Source: Marimonas lutisalis (GTDB taxonomy: Bacteria; Pseudomonadota; Alphaproteobacteria; Rhodobacterales; Rhodobacteraceae). From it: a DNA stretch of 64,000 nucleotides. Positions within the stretch are counted from its first letter, which is position 1. Each line of letters starts with the position of its first letter. The notes under the pieces are model-generated. The model did not search any database. It saw nothing but the letters and a program-made list of their open reading frames with translations, and was not told the origin of the DNA. Location: positions 443,370-507,369 of the forward strand of contig NZ_SKCI01000001.1 in assembly GCF_005434965.1 (NCBI RefSeq), read 5' to 3'. Both the position numbers and the translations under genes were made by a program. Shown here piece by piece: positions 34,688 through 46,855 of the stretch.

Positions 34688-36142
34688 ATGAAAGTCTTCA
34701 TTGCGGGGCTTGCGACCGAGACCAATTCCTTTTCACCGATCCCGACCGGGCGGCTTGCCTTTGAAGACTCGTTCGTGAGCCGCAACGCGACGGCGGAGCC
34801 GGCCAACCTGTTTTCGGCGCCGTTGCACGAATGGCGCGCCATGGCCGAGGCGCGGGGATGGCAGGTGGTGGAGAGCTTGGCCGCCTTTGCCCAGCCCGCC
34901 GGGCCGACCATCCGCGAGACCTATGAGAGTTATCGCGACGAGATTCTGCGCGACCTGGCCGCGGCGCAGCCCGATATCGTGCTGTTGTCGATGCATGGCG
35001 CGATGATTGCCGAAGGGTATGACGATTGCGAAGGCGACATGCTGATGCGGGCGCGCGAGGTTGCGGGCAAGGATGCCGTGATCGGTCTGGAGATCGACCC
35101 GCATAACCACCTGACGCAGGAAATGCTGGACGCCGCCGACCTGATCGTGTCCTACAAGGAATATCCGCATGTCGACAGCCCCGACCGTGCGCGTGAGCTG
35201 TTTTCGATGGCGGCCGACACGGCGGAGGGCAAGGTCAGGCCGGTGATGCGCGATTTCGATTGCCGGATGATTGCGATGTTTCACACCACCCGCGCACCGA
35301 TGCGCGGTTTCGTTGATGACATGCAGGCCCGCGAGGGGCGGGACGGCGTTTTGTCGCTGTCGCTGACGCACGGGTTTCCTTGGGGCGATTGCGCGCGGGT
35401 GGGCGCGCGGATGCTGGCGATTGTCGATGGCGATGCCGGCAAGGCCGAGGCCGTGGCCCGGGAGTTTGGCGAAAGGCTCTGGGGCCTGCGCGAACAGATC
35501 CGGGTTGACTGGCCGTCGATCGGCGGGGCGCTGGACCGGGCGGAAGCGGCGAACGCGAACCCGGTCGTGCTGGCGGATTTTGCCGACAATGCCGGTGGCG
35601 GGGCGCCGGCGGATTCGACCTTTGTGCTGCAGGAGGTGCTGAACCGCGGCCTGCGCGACGTGGCGCTGGGCATTTTCTGGGACCCGGTGGTGGTGCGCAT
35701 GTGCCAGGATGCCGGCGTGGGCGCGACGATGCGCGTGCGGCTGGGCGGCAAGATCGGCGCGATGTCGGGCGATCCCGTTGACCTGACCGTGACCGTGCGT
35801 GGGGTGCGCGAGAACATGCACCAGATGATGGGCGAAAGCCGGATGCCGATGGGCACGGGCGTGTGGCTGGAGGCCGATGGCGTGCACCTGGTTCTGAGCG
35901 ACAAGCGGACACAGGCCTTTCACCCCGTTGGCTTCACCGACCTGGGGCTTGACCTGTCGCAGATGAAGATGGTCGTGGTGAAATCATCGCAGCATTTCCA
36001 CGCGGGCTTTGCGCCGATCGCCTCGGAAGTCATCTATATCTCGGGGCCCGGCGCGATTACCCCCGACTATGCCAAAATTCCCTACACCAAGCGCGACGGC
36101 AATTTCTGGCCAAAGGTTGAAAACCCGTTCGCAAATGCCTGA
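34688..36142 (+). CDS. M81 family metallopeptidase (MlrC/microcystinase C-like)
   Basis: A 484-residue zinc-dependent enzyme of the M81 family, whose founder MlrC cleaves linear microcystin fragments. Family features: FIAGLATETNSFSPIPTG at the start, LLSMHGAMIAEGYDDCEGD near 115-133, IGLEIDPHNHLT near 143, and late SSQHFHAGFAPIA with a probable metal His. There is no signal peptide, so it is cytoplasmic. The start is ATG 34688 with GGGGAG 7 bases before. It heads the peptide-transport cluster, suggesting action on imported unusual peptides. Confidence 0.88.
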   Translation: MKVFIAGLATETNSFSPIPTGRLAFEDSFVSRNATAEPANLFSAPLHEWRAMAEARGWQVVESLAAFAQPAGPTIRETYESYRDEILRDLAAAQPDIVLLSMHGAMIAEGYDDCEGDMLMRAREVAGKDAVIGLEIDPHNHLTQEMLDAADLIVSYKEYPHVDSPDRARELFSMAADTAEGKVRPVMRDFDCRMIAMFHTTRAPMRGFVDDMQAREGRDGVLSLSLTHGFPWGDCARVGARMLAIVDGDAGKAEAVAREFGERLWGLREQIRVDWPSIGGALDRAEAANANPVVLADFADNAGGGAPADSTFVLQEVLNRGLRDVALGIFWDPVVVRMCQDAGVGATMRVRLGGKIGAMSGDPVDLTVTVRGVRENMHQMMGESRMPMGTGVWLEADGVHLVLSDKRTQAFHPVGFTDLGLDLSQMKMVVVKSSQHFHAGFAPIASEVIYISGPGAITPDYAKIPYTKRDGNFWPKVENPFANA

Positions 36143-36212
36143 TTTCTGGTCATTCCGTGGATGCCCAGCAATCGAGCAAACCTGCGCAAAAGCCGATCAT
36201 GGCGGCATTTGA

Positions 36213-36253
36213 CGGAACGTTCCGGAGCATCGAAAGATTTGACTCTACGTCAA
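36213..36253. promoter_or_regulatory. Two palindromes upstream of the peptide-binding protein gene
   Basis: In the 174-base gap before the binding-protein gene lie a perfect 12-base palindrome CGGAACGTTCCG (36213-36224) and an inverted repeat TTGAC-TCTAC-GTCAA (36239-36253). A small hairpin GCGCAT/ATGCGC follows at 36275-36293. They are candidate operators for a repressor that is not encoded in the cluster. Confidence 0.4.
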
Positions 36254-36316
36254 CTCGCCCGTTTACTTAATTCAGCGCATGCAAAAAATGCGCCTGACGA
36301 CAACAGGGAGTTGAAA

Positions 36317-37912
36317 ATGTTTGATACCGCAAGACGCGGCCTTCTGAAGGGTGCCGTGGCCGCGATGGTGATGAGCCTGGGCCTGACGGTCGCAGGGTCG
36401 GCCGCGCAGGCCGAAACCACCCTCAAGGTCGTTCCGCATTCGGACCTGAAGATCCTCGATCCGATCTGGACCACCGCCTATATCTCGCGCAACCACGGCT
36501 ACATGATCTATGACACGCTGTTTTCGCTGGACGAGGCCGGGAATATCCAGCCGCAGATGGTCGACACAGTGACGACATCGGATGATGGCCTGACGATCAC
36601 CATGACGCTGCGCGATGGGCTGAGCTGGCATGACGGCGCGCCGGTGACGGCGGCGGATTGTGTCGCCTCGATCAAGCGCTGGGGCTCGAAGGACGCGATG
36701 GGCCAGAAGATGATGAGCTTCGTCGATTCGCTGGAAGCGACCGACGACAAGACCATCACCTTCAAGCTGAACTCGCAGACCGGCCTGGTGACGCTGGCGC
36801 TCGCGAAGCCCAGCTCGAACGTGCCGTTCATGATGCCCGAGCGCGTTGCGAACACGCCGGCCTCGGAGCAGATTTCGGAATTCATCGGGTCCGGCCCGTT
36901 CGTTTTCAAGAACGATGAATGGGAACCCGGCACACGGATCGTGTACGAGAAATTCGCGGACTACGTGCCGCGTTCGGAGCCTGCATCGGGTCTTGCCGGT
37001 GGCAAGATTGCCAAGGTCGACCGTGTCGAGTGGCTTCCGATCCGTGACCAGCAGCAGGCGGTGAACGCGCTGAAGGCGGGCGAGTTGGACTACATCGAAG
37101 GCTTGCCGCATGACCTGCTGCCGCTGGTCGAGAGCGACGAGAACATCAAGATCGTCGACTTCAACCCGGCGGGTAACCAGTTCACTTTCCGCTACAACGT
37201 GCTGCATCCGCCGTTCGACAATCCGAAGATGCGCCAGGCGCTGCTTTATGCCTTCAACCAGGAAGATTTCCTGCAGGCGCAGATCGGCAACCCGGACTAT
37301 TACAAGCTGTGCAAGGCGATGTTCGGCTGCGGCATGCCGTTCGAAACCACGGCCCATATGGACGGGCTGCTGGAATCGAACTTCGACAAGGCGCGCGAGC
37401 TGATCAAGGAAGCCGGTTATGACGGTACGCCGATCGTTCTGATGCACTCGACCGACCTGGCAGTGCTGACGAACCTGGCGCCGGTCGCCAAGGACCTGAT
37501 GGAGGCCGTGGGCCTGAATGTCGACATGCAGTCGATGGACTGGCAGACGCTGGTGGCACGCCGCGCCAAGAAAGACGCGCCGGCCGATGGCGGCTGGAAC
37601 GCCTTCATCACCTCGTGGACGGCGGGTGACCTCTTCAACCCGGTGGCCATGGCCTTCCTGAACTCGGGCTGCGACAAGGCTCTGTTTGGCTGGCCGTGCG
37701 ACGAGAAGATCGAAGGTATGCGCGATGCCTTCGCCCGGGCGACCACGAAGGAAGAGCAGCTGAAGATCGTCGAGGATATCCAGGGGGCCTGGTTCGAATA
37801 CCCGACCCATATCCACCTGGGCCAGTGGAACGGCCCGACGGCGACGCGTTCGAACATCGACGGCGTGCTGCCGACGGGTGCGGCGGTGTTCTGGAACATC
37901 GCCAAGAACTGA
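36317..37912 (+). CDS. Peptide ABC transporter substrate-binding protein (DppA/OppA family), Tat-type signal
   Basis: Periplasmic solute receptor, 531 residues, family SBP_bac_5. The signal peptide has a twin-Arg stretch (ARRGLLKGAVAAMVMSLG) and ends AAQA, so Tat export is likely. Mature motifs are TLRDGLSWHDGAPVTAADC and KLNSQTGLVTLAL, with RQALLYAFNQEDFL in the second lobe. Start ATG 36317 with GGGAG 6 bases before. It is followed by a strong intrinsic terminator before the permease genes. The peptide ligand is not predictable from sequence. Confidence 0.93.
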   Translation: MFDTARRGLLKGAVAAMVMSLGLTVAGSAAQAETTLKVVPHSDLKILDPIWTTAYISRNHGYMIYDTLFSLDEAGNIQPQMVDTVTTSDDGLTITMTLRDGLSWHDGAPVTAADCVASIKRWGSKDAMGQKMMSFVDSLEATDDKTITFKLNSQTGLVTLALAKPSSNVPFMMPERVANTPASEQISEFIGSGPFVFKNDEWEPGTRIVYEKFADYVPRSEPASGLAGGKIAKVDRVEWLPIRDQQQAVNALKAGELDYIEGLPHDLLPLVESDENIKIVDFNPAGNQFTFRYNVLHPPFDNPKMRQALLYAFNQEDFLQAQIGNPDYYKLCKAMFGCGMPFETTAHMDGLLESNFDKARELIKEAGYDGTPIVLMHSTDLAVLTNLAPVAKDLMEAVGLNVDMQSMDWQTLVARRAKKDAPADGGWNAFITSWTAGDLFNPVAMAFLNSGCDKALFGWPCDEKIEGMRDAFARATTKEEQLKIVEDIQGAWFEYPTHIHLGQWNGPTATRSNIDGVLPTGAAVFWNIAKN

Positions 37913-37923
37913 GCGAAACCGAT

Positions 37924-37962
37924 CCGGCGCGGCGGCTGAACTGCCGCGCCGGTCCCTTTTTT
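37924..37962 (+). terminator. Intrinsic terminator/attenuator after the binding-protein gene
   Basis: A perfect 10-bp stem (CCGGCGCGGC 37924-37933, GCCGCGCCGG 37943-37952) with a 9-base loop, then TCCC and a T6 run (37957-37962). It lies inside the operon, between the receptor gene and the permease genes, and should lower expression of downstream membrane genes relative to the receptor. Confidence 0.85.
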
Positions 37963-37990
37963 CCCGCGCCATCAATCCCGTCGGAGTCCC

Positions 37991-38932
37991 ATGCTCAGCT
38001 ATCTTTTTCGCCGCCTGCTTGCGACCATACCGGTGATGCTGCTGGTCGCGGTATTCGTTTTCATGCTGCTGCGCCTCACGCCGGGCGACCCCGCGGCAAT
38101 CATTGCCGGGGACTATGCCAGCGATGCGCAGATCGCCGAGATTCGCGGCAAGCTCGGCCTCGACAAGCCGCTGGCCGTCCAGTTCATGGTCTGGATCGGC
38201 AATATGTTCCAGGGCGATTTCGGCGAGAGCTTCTTCTACAAGAAACAGGTGGGTGAACTGATCGCGGCGCGGCTGGAACCAACGCTGTCGTTGTCGCTTC
38301 TGACCATTTTTCTGACCGTTTGCATCGCCGTGCCGATGGGAACGCTGGCCGCCTATCGCCAGGGGAGCTGGCTTGACCGCGGGATCATGGGCTTTTCGGT
38401 GCTCGGCTTTTCGCTGCCGGTTTTCGTGATCGGCTACATGCTGATCTATCTTTTCTCGATCGAGCTGGGCTGGCTGCCGGTGCAGGGCTATCAGCGCATC
38501 GGCGATGGATTGTGGGGATGGCTCTCGCGGTTGATCCTGCCATCGCTGGCGCTGTCGGTGGTTTTCGTGGCGTTCATCGCCAGGATGACCCGGACCAGCG
38601 TGCTGGAAGTGCTGGGCGAGGACTATATTCGCACCGCCCGCGCCAAGGGGCAGACCGAGACCCGGGTGCTGATGCGACATGCGCTGCGCAATGCCGCCGT
38701 GCCCATCGTCACGGTGATCGGCCTTTCCTTCGCGATCCTGATCGGCGGGGTGGTGGTGACCGAATCCGTCTTCAACCTTCCGGGTCTCGGCCTGCTGACG
38801 GTCGAGGCGGTGCTGGCGCGCGATTTCCCGACGATCCAGGCCGTCATCCTGCTTTTCTCTTTCATCTACGTGCTGATCAATCTGGCGATTGACGTCAGCT
38901 ATACCCTGCTTGACCCGAGGATCCGGTACTGA
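37991..38932 (+). CDS. Peptide ABC transporter permease (DppB family)
   Basis: 313 residues, six TM helices, first inner-membrane subunit of the peptide importer. The DppB N-terminus (LSYLFRRLLATIPVMLLVAVFVF, then LRLTPGDPAAIIAGD) and the EAA-type loop DYIRTARAKGQTETRVLMRHALRNA are clear. A stop/start overlap (TGATG) couples it to the next permease. A GTCGGAG ribosome site precedes the ATG. Confidence 0.95.
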   Translation: MLSYLFRRLLATIPVMLLVAVFVFMLLRLTPGDPAAIIAGDYASDAQIAEIRGKLGLDKPLAVQFMVWIGNMFQGDFGESFFYKKQVGELIAARLEPTLSLSLLTIFLTVCIAVPMGTLAAYRQGSWLDRGIMGFSVLGFSLPVFVIGYMLIYLFSIELGWLPVQGYQRIGDGLWGWLSRLILPSLALSVVFVAFIARMTRTSVLEVLGEDYIRTARAKGQTETRVLMRHALRNAAVPIVTVIGLSFAILIGGVVVTESVFNLPGLGLLTVEAVLARDFPTIQAVILLFSFIYVLINLAIDVSYTLLDPRIRY

Positions 38933-39831
38933 TGTCCACTGCTTCCATCTCTCCGGGCCGCCAGACGCTGTGGCGGATGATGCGAAACCCTTCTGTCATC
39001 ATCGGCGGTGCGCTGGTTCTGGCGGTCGTTCTGATGGGGCTATTGGCCCCGCTGCTGGGCGCGCGCGATCCGGCCGATATCTCGCCCAAGGACCGCAACA
39101 AGGCGCCGGGGTATGAAACCACGGTGCGCGACAGCAGCGGCCAGAAGGTGCCGGTGGTCTACCGCCTGGGCTCTGACACGCTGGGCCGCGATGTCTATAG
39201 CCGCATCATCTATGGCGCGCGCATCTCGCTGATCGTGGGGGTCTCTGTTGCCGCCATCTCGATCGTGATCGGCATGGCCATCGGGGTGCTGGCGGGTTAC
39301 GTGCGCTGGCTGGACGGGATCATCATGCGGGTGATGGACGGGCTCATGGCGATCCCCGCGATCCTGCTGGCCATCGCGGTGGTGTCGCTGTTCAGCGCCG
39401 GCCTGACAAGCGTGATCATAGCCATCGTCGTGCCAGAAGTGCCACGGGTGGTGCGCCTCGTGCGCTCGATCGTGCTGTCGATCCGGGAAGAGCCCTATGT
39501 CGAGGCGGCGATCACCGCGGGCACCCGCACGCCGGTTCTTCTGGTGCGGCATATCCTGCCCAATACCATTGCGCCGCTGATCGTGCAGGGCACGTTCATC
39601 GTGGCCTCGGCCATCATCGTCGAGGCGATCCTGTCCTTCCTGGGTATCGGGATTCCGCCCGAGATTCCGACCTGGGGCAACATCATGGCCGAGGGCCGTT
39701 CGGTGTTTCAGCTTTACCCGCACAACATCTTCTATCCGGGGCTGGTGCTGGCGCTGACGGTGCTGGCGGTCAACATGCTGGGCGACGGTCTGCGCGACAC
39801 GCTGGATCCGCGCTTTGCCAAGCGGCTGTGA
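38932..39831 (+). CDS. Peptide ABC transporter permease (DppC family)
   Basis: 299 residues, second inner-membrane subunit. It has the DppC N-terminal segment, a periplasmic loop with YRLGSDTLGRDVYSRIIYGARIS, and the EAA loop EEPYVEAAITAGTRTPVLLVRHILPN that contacts the ATPase. The C-terminal GDGLRDTLDPR is conserved. It is coupled to dppB-like and followed after 13 bases by the ATPase gene. Confidence 0.95.
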   Translation: MSTASISPGRQTLWRMMRNPSVIIGGALVLAVVLMGLLAPLLGARDPADISPKDRNKAPGYETTVRDSSGQKVPVVYRLGSDTLGRDVYSRIIYGARISLIVGVSVAAISIVIGMAIGVLAGYVRWLDGIIMRVMDGLMAIPAILLAIAVVSLFSAGLTSVIIAIVVPEVPRVVRLVRSIVLSIREEPYVEAAITAGTRTPVLLVRHILPNTIAPLIVQGTFIVASAIIVEAILSFLGIGIPPEIPTWGNIMAEGRSVFQLYPHNIFYPGLVLALTVLAVNMLGDGLRDTLDPRFAKRL

Positions 39832-39844
39832 GGGGAGCGACGAG

Positions 39845-41467
39845 ATGAGCCAGGAAAACGTCCTCGAGGTGAAGAACCTCACGGTGCGCCTGCCGAAGAG
39901 CGCCGACCGCACCAACGCGGTCGAAGATATCAGCTTTACCGTTGCCCCGGGCGAGATCGTCTGCGTGGTGGGCGAAAGCGGGTCGGGCAAGTCGGTAACC
40001 GCCTCGGCGGTGATGGGGCTTCTGCCCGAGGCGCTGAAACCCTCATCGGGCGAAACCCTCTTGCAGGGTGAAGACACGCTGAAGGCCAGCAAGACGCGGC
40101 TGCGCGACCTGCGCGGCACGCGCATGGCGATGATCTTCCAGGAGCCGATGACCGCGCTGAACCCGGTGACGCGAGTGGGCGAGCAAATCTCGGAGGTGCT
40201 GGAGATCCATACCGATCTGTCCGCCTCGGAGCGGCGTGCGCGGGCGATCGAGATCATGGAAGCGGTGCATCTGCCCGACCCGGAAAAGATGATCGACAGT
40301 TTCCCGCATCAGCTGTCGGGCGGGCAGCGTCAGCGGATCATGATCGCGATCGCGCTGGTGCTGGATCCGGCGCTTCTGATCGCGGACGAGCCGACAACTG
40401 CGCTGGACGTGACCACGCAGGCGCAGATCCTGAAACTGATCAAGGAAATGCAGGAGCGGCGCGGCACCGGTGTTCTGTTCATCACCCACGATTTCGGCGT
40501 GGTGGCCGAGATCGCCGACCGTATCGTGGTGATGCAGAACGGCAGGATCGTCGAACACGGCGACCGCGATGACGTGCTGCGCCGACCGAAAGAGCCCTAT
40601 ACCAAGATGCTGATGGCCTCGGTGCCGTCGATGACGCCGCCGGAACGGGTGCCACGCACCGGCGACATGGCGGTCGAGGTGAGCAAGCTCGACAAGATCT
40701 ATGGCCGCACCGGCTGGTTGTCGAAGGATCGGATCGTGCATGCGGCGGCGGACGTGAACCTGCATGTGCGCAAGGGCGAGACGCTGGGGATCGTGGGCGA
40801 GTCGGGCTCGGGCAAGTCGACGGTTGCGCGCTGTATCGCGCGGCTGATCGATCCGACCTCGGGTTCGATCAGCCTGCACGGAATCGAGATCGCGAACCTG
40901 CCGCAATCGCAGTTGCGGGCGCATCGCAGGCGGGTGCAGATCGTGTTCCAGGATCCCTACCGATCGCTGAACCCGCGGCGCACCATCGGCCAGTCGCTGA
41001 TCGAGGCGCCGGTGAATTTCGGCGTCCCGAAGGAGCAGGCGCTGCAGACGGCGCGCGACCTGATGGAGCTGGTCGGGCTGTCGGGAGATGCGCTGGAACG
41101 GTATCCGCACCAGTTTTCCGGCGGCCAGCGCCAGCGTATCTGCATTGCCCGCGCGCTGACCGTTGAGCCCGATGTGCTGATCGCGGACGAGGCGGTATCG
41201 GCGCTGGACGTGTCCGTTCAGGCGCAGGTGCTGGAACTGCTGGACGATATCCGCGAGCGGTATGACCTGGCGATGTTGTTCATCACCCACGACCTGCGCG
41301 TCGCGGCCCAGATCTGCGACCGCCTGATCGTGATGAAAAAGGGCGTGGTCGTCGAACAGGGGCCGACCAAGGAGGTCTATTCGAACCCGCAGCACGAATA
41401 TACCCGGCTGCTGCTGGAGGCCGCGCCGGGACGCGATGTCACCTTCGGCTCGGACACGGCCGCCTGA
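39845..41467 (+). CDS. Fused dipeptide ABC transporter ATP-binding protein (DppD-DppF type)
   Basis: A 540-residue protein with two complete nucleotide-binding domains. Each has Walker A GESGSGKS (near 41 and 322), signature LSGGQRQRI or FSGGQRQRI, Walker B LLIADEPTTALD or VLIADEAVSALD, and a switch His (FITHDFGV, FITHDLRV). The single fused chain replaces separate DppD and DppF. The start is ATG 39845 with GGGGAG upstream. It powers the permease pair encoded just before. Confidence 0.95.
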   Translation: MSQENVLEVKNLTVRLPKSADRTNAVEDISFTVAPGEIVCVVGESGSGKSVTASAVMGLLPEALKPSSGETLLQGEDTLKASKTRLRDLRGTRMAMIFQEPMTALNPVTRVGEQISEVLEIHTDLSASERRARAIEIMEAVHLPDPEKMIDSFPHQLSGGQRQRIMIAIALVLDPALLIADEPTTALDVTTQAQILKLIKEMQERRGTGVLFITHDFGVVAEIADRIVVMQNGRIVEHGDRDDVLRRPKEPYTKMLMASVPSMTPPERVPRTGDMAVEVSKLDKIYGRTGWLSKDRIVHAAADVNLHVRKGETLGIVGESGSGKSTVARCIARLIDPTSGSISLHGIEIANLPQSQLRAHRRRVQIVFQDPYRSLNPRRTIGQSLIEAPVNFGVPKEQALQTARDLMELVGLSGDALERYPHQFSGGQRQRICIARALTVEPDVLIADEAVSALDVSVQAQVLELLDDIRERYDLAMLFITHDLRVAAQICDRLIVMKKGVVVEQGPTKEVYSNPQHEYTRLLLEAAPGRDVTFGSDTAA

Positions 41468-41499
41468 GGCCCCGGGCTTACCACGAAAGGAAAATTCCC

Positions 41500-42669
41500 A
41501 TGGGAACTCTTCCCGTCATCGAAGAAAGCAAGGACGAGCTGGAAGCGATCTTTAAGGACCTGCACGCGCATCCCGAGATCGGCTTTACCGAAACCCGCAC
41601 CGCGGCCAAGGTGGCCGAAAAGCTGCGCGCCTATGGCGTGGACGAGGTGCATGAAGGTATCGGCAAGACCGGCGTCGTTGCCCTGATCAAGGGCAAGGGG
41701 GGCGGCAACCGCCGCGTCGGGCTGCGCGCGGACATGGACGCGCTGCCGATCAACGAGGAAACCGGGCTCGACTATGCCTCGCAGAATCCCGGGGTGATGC
41801 ATGCCTGTGGGCATGACGCGCATACCACGATGCTGCTGGGCGCGGCCAAGCACCTGGCGGAGACGCGCGATTTCGACGGCACCGCCGTTCTGATCTTCCA
41901 GCCGGCCGAGGAGGGGCTGGGCGGCGCCCGGGGCATGCTGGCCGATGGGCTGTTCGAGAAGTTTCCCTGCGACGAGGTTTACGGCATGCATAACTGGCCC
42001 AATGGCCAGCCGCAGAAATTCGGCATCGTCAAGGGCGCGGCGATGGCCGGGTCGAGCTTTTTCGACATTCATATCAAGGGCAAGGGCAGCCACGGCGCCA
42101 TGCCGCATGAATCGCGCGATCCGCTCATTATCGCCTCGTCGCTGGTGGGCGATATCCAGACCATCGTGTCGCGCAATGTGCCCGCGCTGGATGCCTGCGT
42201 GGTGTCGGTGACGCAGATCCATGCGGGATCGGCCTATAACGTGGTGCCGGACACGGCGACGCTGGCCGGCACGATCCGCTATTTCAAGGACGAGGTCTGT
42301 GAGCTGGCCGAGAAGCGGATGAAGGAGCTGTGCGACGGGTTCGCGCTGGCCTTCGGGGTCGAGATCGAACTTGAATTGCGCAACGTTTTCAACGTGCTGC
42401 AAAACGATGCCGAGCTTTCGGACGCCTATATGGAGGCGGCGGGCGACATCGTGGGCGCCGAGAACGTGATCGAGCGCAAGGAGCCGGTTACCGGGTCCGA
42501 GGATTTCGCCGACATGCTGCGCGTGGTGCCCGGTGCCTATTGCACGCTGGGCCATGCCGGAACGGTGGCGGTGCACAACCCGAAATTCGTGATCGACACG
42601 GGCATCCTGCCGGTGGGAGCCTCGATCATGGCGCGTGTGCTGGAACGCCGCCTGCCGCTGGCGGGGTAG
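41500..42669 (+). CDS. M20 aminoacylase/amidohydrolase (hippurate hydrolase type)
   Basis: A 389-residue M20D enzyme removing an acyl group from N-acyl amino acids or processing small peptides. Metal ligands occur in MHACGHDAHTTMLLGAAKHL (Cys/His near 103-107), EEGLGGARGML (Glu near 136) and MHNWP (His near 162), with a late GSEDFADML. RADMDALPINE is the preceding conserved block. Cytoplasmic. An AAGGAAAA site precedes the ATG. It sits directly behind the peptide importer, which suggests a role in hydrolysing imported compounds. Confidence 0.92.
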   Translation: MGTLPVIEESKDELEAIFKDLHAHPEIGFTETRTAAKVAEKLRAYGVDEVHEGIGKTGVVALIKGKGGGNRRVGLRADMDALPINEETGLDYASQNPGVMHACGHDAHTTMLLGAAKHLAETRDFDGTAVLIFQPAEEGLGGARGMLADGLFEKFPCDEVYGMHNWPNGQPQKFGIVKGAAMAGSSFFDIHIKGKGSHGAMPHESRDPLIIASSLVGDIQTIVSRNVPALDACVVSVTQIHAGSAYNVVPDTATLAGTIRYFKDEVCELAEKRMKELCDGFALAFGVEIELELRNVFNVLQNDAELSDAYMEAAGDIVGAENVIERKEPVTGSEDFADMLRVVPGAYCTLGHAGTVAVHNPKFVIDTGILPVGASIMARVLERRLPLAG

Positions 42670-42673
42670 GCCG

Positions 42674-43804
42674 ATGTCCTATCTCGACCTGCCGTTCGAC
42701 ACAGATGAGATTCTGGCCGGGCTGAAGCCGTGGATCGAATGCGAAAGCCCGACTTTCGACGCGGGTGCCGTCGACCGGATGATGGACCTGGCGGCTTATG
42801 ATCTGGCCGGGCTGGGCACGGTCGAGCGTATCCCCGGCCGCATGGGCTTTGGCGGGTGCCTGCGCGTGCGCCTGCCGCATCCGAACGCGGGCCAGCCCGG
42901 CATCCTGATCGCGGGGCACATGGACACGGTGCACCCCATTGGCACGCTGGAAAAGCTGCCGTTCCGGCGCGAGGGGGATATCTGTTACGGCCCCGGTATC
43001 CAGGACATGAAGGGCGGCAATTTCTGCGCGGTCGAGGCGCTGCGCCAACTGGCGCGCGCGGGGATGCAGACGCCGCTGCCCGTTACGGTGCTCTTCACCC
43101 CGGACGAAGAGGTGGGCACACCCTCGACCCGCGAGTTGATCGAGGCGGAGGCGGCGCGCAACAAATACGTTTTGGTGCCTGAACCCGCCCGCGACGATGG
43201 CGGCGCGGTGATCGGGCGCTATGCGATTGCGCGGTTCAACCTGCGTACGGTGGGAAAGCCCAGCCATGCCGGCGCGCGGCTGGCGGAAGGCAAGTCGGCC
43301 ATTGCCGCGATGGCGCGCAGGATCCTGGAGATCGAGGCGATGACGGGGCCGGACTGCACCTTCAGCGTCGGCGTGATCCGCGCCGGGCAATGGGTGAATT
43401 GCGTCTCGTCCTCCTGCGAGGCCGAGGCGCTGAGCATGGCCAAGAAGCAGGACGACCTGGATGACGGGGTGGCGCGGATGCTGGCGCTGGCGGGGGAGGC
43501 CGACGGCGTGGAGTTCCAGGTGACCCGGGGTGTGACCCGCCCGGTCTGGGAGCCCGGCCAGCCCGGCACCATGGCGATGTTCGACCTGGCGCGCGAGATC
43601 GCCGGCGAGCTGGGCTTTGACCTGACGGCCGACAGTGCCGGTGGCGGATCGGATGGCAATTTCACTGGGGCGATGGGGATTCCGACGCTGGATTCGATCG
43701 GTGTGCGCGGCAAGGGCCTGCATACGCTGACCGAACATATCCAGGTGGAGAGCCTGCCCGAGCGCGCCCGCCTGATTGCCGGGTTGCTGATGCGCCTCAG
43801 CTGA
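42674..43804 (+). CDS. M20 metallopeptidase (carboxypeptidase G2-like)
   Basis: A 376-residue di-zinc exopeptidase. Ligand motifs are AGHMDTVHPIG (His near 79), GPGIQDMKGG (Asp near 113), DEEVGTPSTRELIE (Glu-Glu near 147) and LVPEPAR. It is distinct in sequence from the upstream M20D enzyme and closer to glutamate carboxypeptidase types. It starts 4 bases after the preceding stop. Last gene of the peptide cluster, ending 12 bases from the convergent mreB 3' end. Confidence 0.92.
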   Translation: MSYLDLPFDTDEILAGLKPWIECESPTFDAGAVDRMMDLAAYDLAGLGTVERIPGRMGFGGCLRVRLPHPNAGQPGILIAGHMDTVHPIGTLEKLPFRREGDICYGPGIQDMKGGNFCAVEALRQLARAGMQTPLPVTVLFTPDEEVGTPSTRELIEAEAARNKYVLVPEPARDDGGAVIGRYAIARFNLRTVGKPSHAGARLAEGKSAIAAMARRILEIEAMTGPDCTFSVGVIRAGQWVNCVSSSCEAEALSMAKKQDDLDDGVARMLALAGEADGVEFQVTRGVTRPVWEPGQPGTMAMFDLAREIAGELGFDLTADSAGGGSDGNFTGAMGIPTLDSIGVRGKGLHTLTEHIQVESLPERARLIAGLLMRLS

Positions 43805-43816
43805 GGCCCCGCGAGT

Positions 43817-46764
<2,948 letters not shown>

Positions 46765-46784
46765 GTGGGGTCTCTTTCGTTTTT

Positions 46785-46855
46785 CCTTAGCCTCTTGGCG
46801 CGAATTCCATCCTCTGAGCGCTCGCGCCGATTGGCACGCTCAGAGGCGGCTAAGG
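46785..46855 (-). promoter_or_regulatory. Nested stem-loop region of the leuA leader
   Basis: On the minus strand an outer pair (CCTTAGCC 46855-46848 with GGCTAAGG 46792-46785) encloses an inner perfect 10-bp stem (CCTCTGAGCG 46846-46837 with CGCTCAGAGG 46820-46811). The outer 5' arm overlaps the leucine codons of the leader peptide and the inner 5' arm covers its stop codon. The segment AGAGGC next to the outer 3' arm can also pair with GCCTCT of the inner 5' arm. No U-run follows either stem, so control may act on translation or on Rho. Confidence 0.7.

Noticed and set aside
36272-38680. Open frame of 802 codons on the minus strand
   Set aside because: Antisense to the receptor and permease genes; His/Arg/Gln-rich with no fold signature.
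46811-46846. leuA inner stem as an intrinsic terminator
   Set aside because: No U-run follows it on either strand; kept as a leader structure instead.
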